DNA from: Hormiphora californensis
Lineage: Eukaryota; Ctenophora; Tentaculata; Cydippida; Pleurobrachiidae
Direction: 5' to 3'
DNA: 64,000 nt
Assembly (NCBI GenBank): GCA_020137815.1
Contig: CM035360.1
Coordinates: 3,664,578-3,728,577 of the forward strand
A model generated the notes under the pieces. That model saw only the letters and a program-made list of their open reading frames with translations. It did not search any database and had not been told where the DNA came from. Within the stretch, counting starts at the first letter, position 1. Each line of letters starts with the position of its first letter. Shown piece after piece: positions 62,893-64,000 of this stretch. The translations under genes and the position numbers were made by a program.

Positions 62893-63590
62893 ATGTTGCC
62901 ACGGAAAATTGGCACTTCCCCGTCCCTTAAAGTAGCAGTTCAACGGAGTTTATCACAAAAGAAGCTCTACGTTGAGCTCGCAAAGACTGGTCTACGTCCA
63001 GAACTCCTTCCAAAAACATACCCATTTGAAGTAAGGGAAGCTTCTATTCCCCCGTTAACACCTGACAAAAGGAAAGATGATATTGATCAAAAAGTTCTAG
63101 AAGCACTTGTGAGGGCGGGCGAAAAGGCCAAGGCTAGGGGACAGCCTGTTCTACCAACGAAAGAGATTTGGGAACATAATGTCGGGAAAGGCCGGTCAAT
63201 ACTCGCCGAAACAAACAATGGAATGGACAAAATCCGACAAGCCGGACAAGGTCTAGCTGAACAATTTATCATGAAGTACCCAGAGTCTTTTAAAGTCAGA
63301 TTCTCGGACAACGTGTCTCGTTCTGTGGAGTGTACCTGGGTCCAAGGACTGTGTCGGGACCTCAAAATAGATCAGCTACACGAGGTCATGAGAGAGGTTC
63401 ACCATGGATCACGACAACTCACTAAGGCTGATTTTGAGGTGCTGATTAAGTTTTTTGGGAAGCACAACACTTGCGCTTTTTTGAATGAGTGGCCTGTGGT
63501 AGTGGACCATGTGAATGGGACTGCAAAATATCTCTGGGACAGCGAGGGAAAGATCAAGGAGAAATTTCATGGTGCCATAAAAAGCTCAAG
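62893..63590 (+). CDS. Unrecognised protein, exon with splice donor (continues beyond window)
   Basis: An open exon of 232 codons plus 2 nt from ATG 62893 to a gtaaga donor at 63591. A pyrimidine-rich TTGTTTTCTAG precedes the ATG, so this may instead be an internal exon starting at 62892. The product starts MLPRKIGTSPSLKVAVQRSL, is basic, has no signal peptide or membrane helix, and contains EHNVGKGRSILAETNNG and KFFGKHNTCAFLNEWPVVVD. I know no matching family. It lies just after the foldback element, so transposon origin is possible. Confidence 0.55.
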
Positions 63591-64000
63591 GTAAGAACAA
63601 TAAGGACATTTTACATTAAGGGTACACCTGGCGTTTTTCATCATCGAGTGCCCAACCAAATGACTTCACCAGGGTTTAGGCCATACAAAATGGACCTCAA
63701 ATATGCAATTTTAGCCCTAAAGTCGAATTCATATTTTTGCTACAGCCTATTTTCAAAGTGGCGTTTTTTCAATTTTTGGTGGAATTTTTAACCTCAGGAC
63801 CACTTTTTTTGAGATAGAAACATTAAATTCTTGGAATTTGAAGAGAATATAAAGGTGAAATAAGCCCAAAGAAGGATTTTTGAAATGGAGCTTATTTCTG
63901 GCCATGAGAGCGGTTTACTTTTTTGCTTCTTTGACACGCTGGCTGAGAATGTTCCCATGCTTCATTAGAGATGAAAATCTGGAAATAGTTGCTCAAAACA
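63591..64000 (+). other. Start of intron after the 62.9-kb exon
   Basis: AT-rich, no acceptor-exon pair recognised before the window ends. Confidence 0.4.

Overview
The window is nuclear DNA from an invertebrate metazoan. Evidence: genes split by GT-AG introns; a secreted cystine-knot ligand; cell-surface proteins built from immunoglobulin (Ig) and Sushi/CCP domains; an N4BP2-type CUE/DUF1771/Smr protein; non-LTR retrotransposon remnants; many small inverted-repeat elements; and very dense (GA/CT)n microsatellites. The phylum cannot be fixed from the sequence. An early-branching marine animal is plausible, but that is inference.

Layout. 360-6488 (+): 3' end of a giant cell-surface protein with about 15 Ig-like domains, a CCP domain, a Cys-rich domain, a basic cleavage site and one membrane helix; all but the first part lies in a single 5.46-kb exon. 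6.5-19.8 kb: no gene recognised, only GA/CT microsatellites, hairpins, and a homopolymer-smeared stretch (11.5-14.15 kb) that looks like an assembly artefact. 19806-20885 (+): complete three-exon CTCK-type cystine-knot ligand. 21-27.6 kb: repeats, including a palindrome of 77 bp, a pogo/Tigger-like MITE, a 61-bp minisatellite, and a duplicated segment in which one copy carries a TTAA-flanked foldback transposon and the other keeps the empty site. 27636-29777 (+): exons for a P-loop kinase of the N4BP2 type. 31230-32335 (-): a secreted CCP-domain protein. 32.4-38.7 kb: retroelement debris and a GC-rich alternating purine-pyrimidine island. 39576-44003 (+): the CUE-DUF1771-Smr half of N4BP2, probably the same gene as the kinase exons with the CCP gene nested antisense in its intron.

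44789-55237 (-): five exons with compatible phases encode an unrecognised, basic 436-aa protein. Its 4.9-kb first intron holds the most unusual structure of the window: a near-perfect 321-bp tandem array (12 full units plus a partial one). Each unit carries a minus-strand tRNA-like gene with intact A and B boxes and a T-run terminator but an abnormal anticodon arm. The array ends in an inverted fragment of the unit and is bracketed by a 14-bp direct repeat, as if it had been inserted as one piece.

57190-61337 (+): complete 11-exon, 426-aa single-pass Ig-like membrane protein, with MITEs, X-box-like palindromes and a long GTTT microsatellite in its introns. 61.9-62.7 kb: nested inverted repeats. 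62893-63590 (+): exon of an unrecognised protein.

Three of the genes are extracellular Ig/CCP proteins, a composition typical of recognition, adhesion or immune functions; a shared function is inference only. All gene models are hand-built from splice signals and phase, without transcript data.
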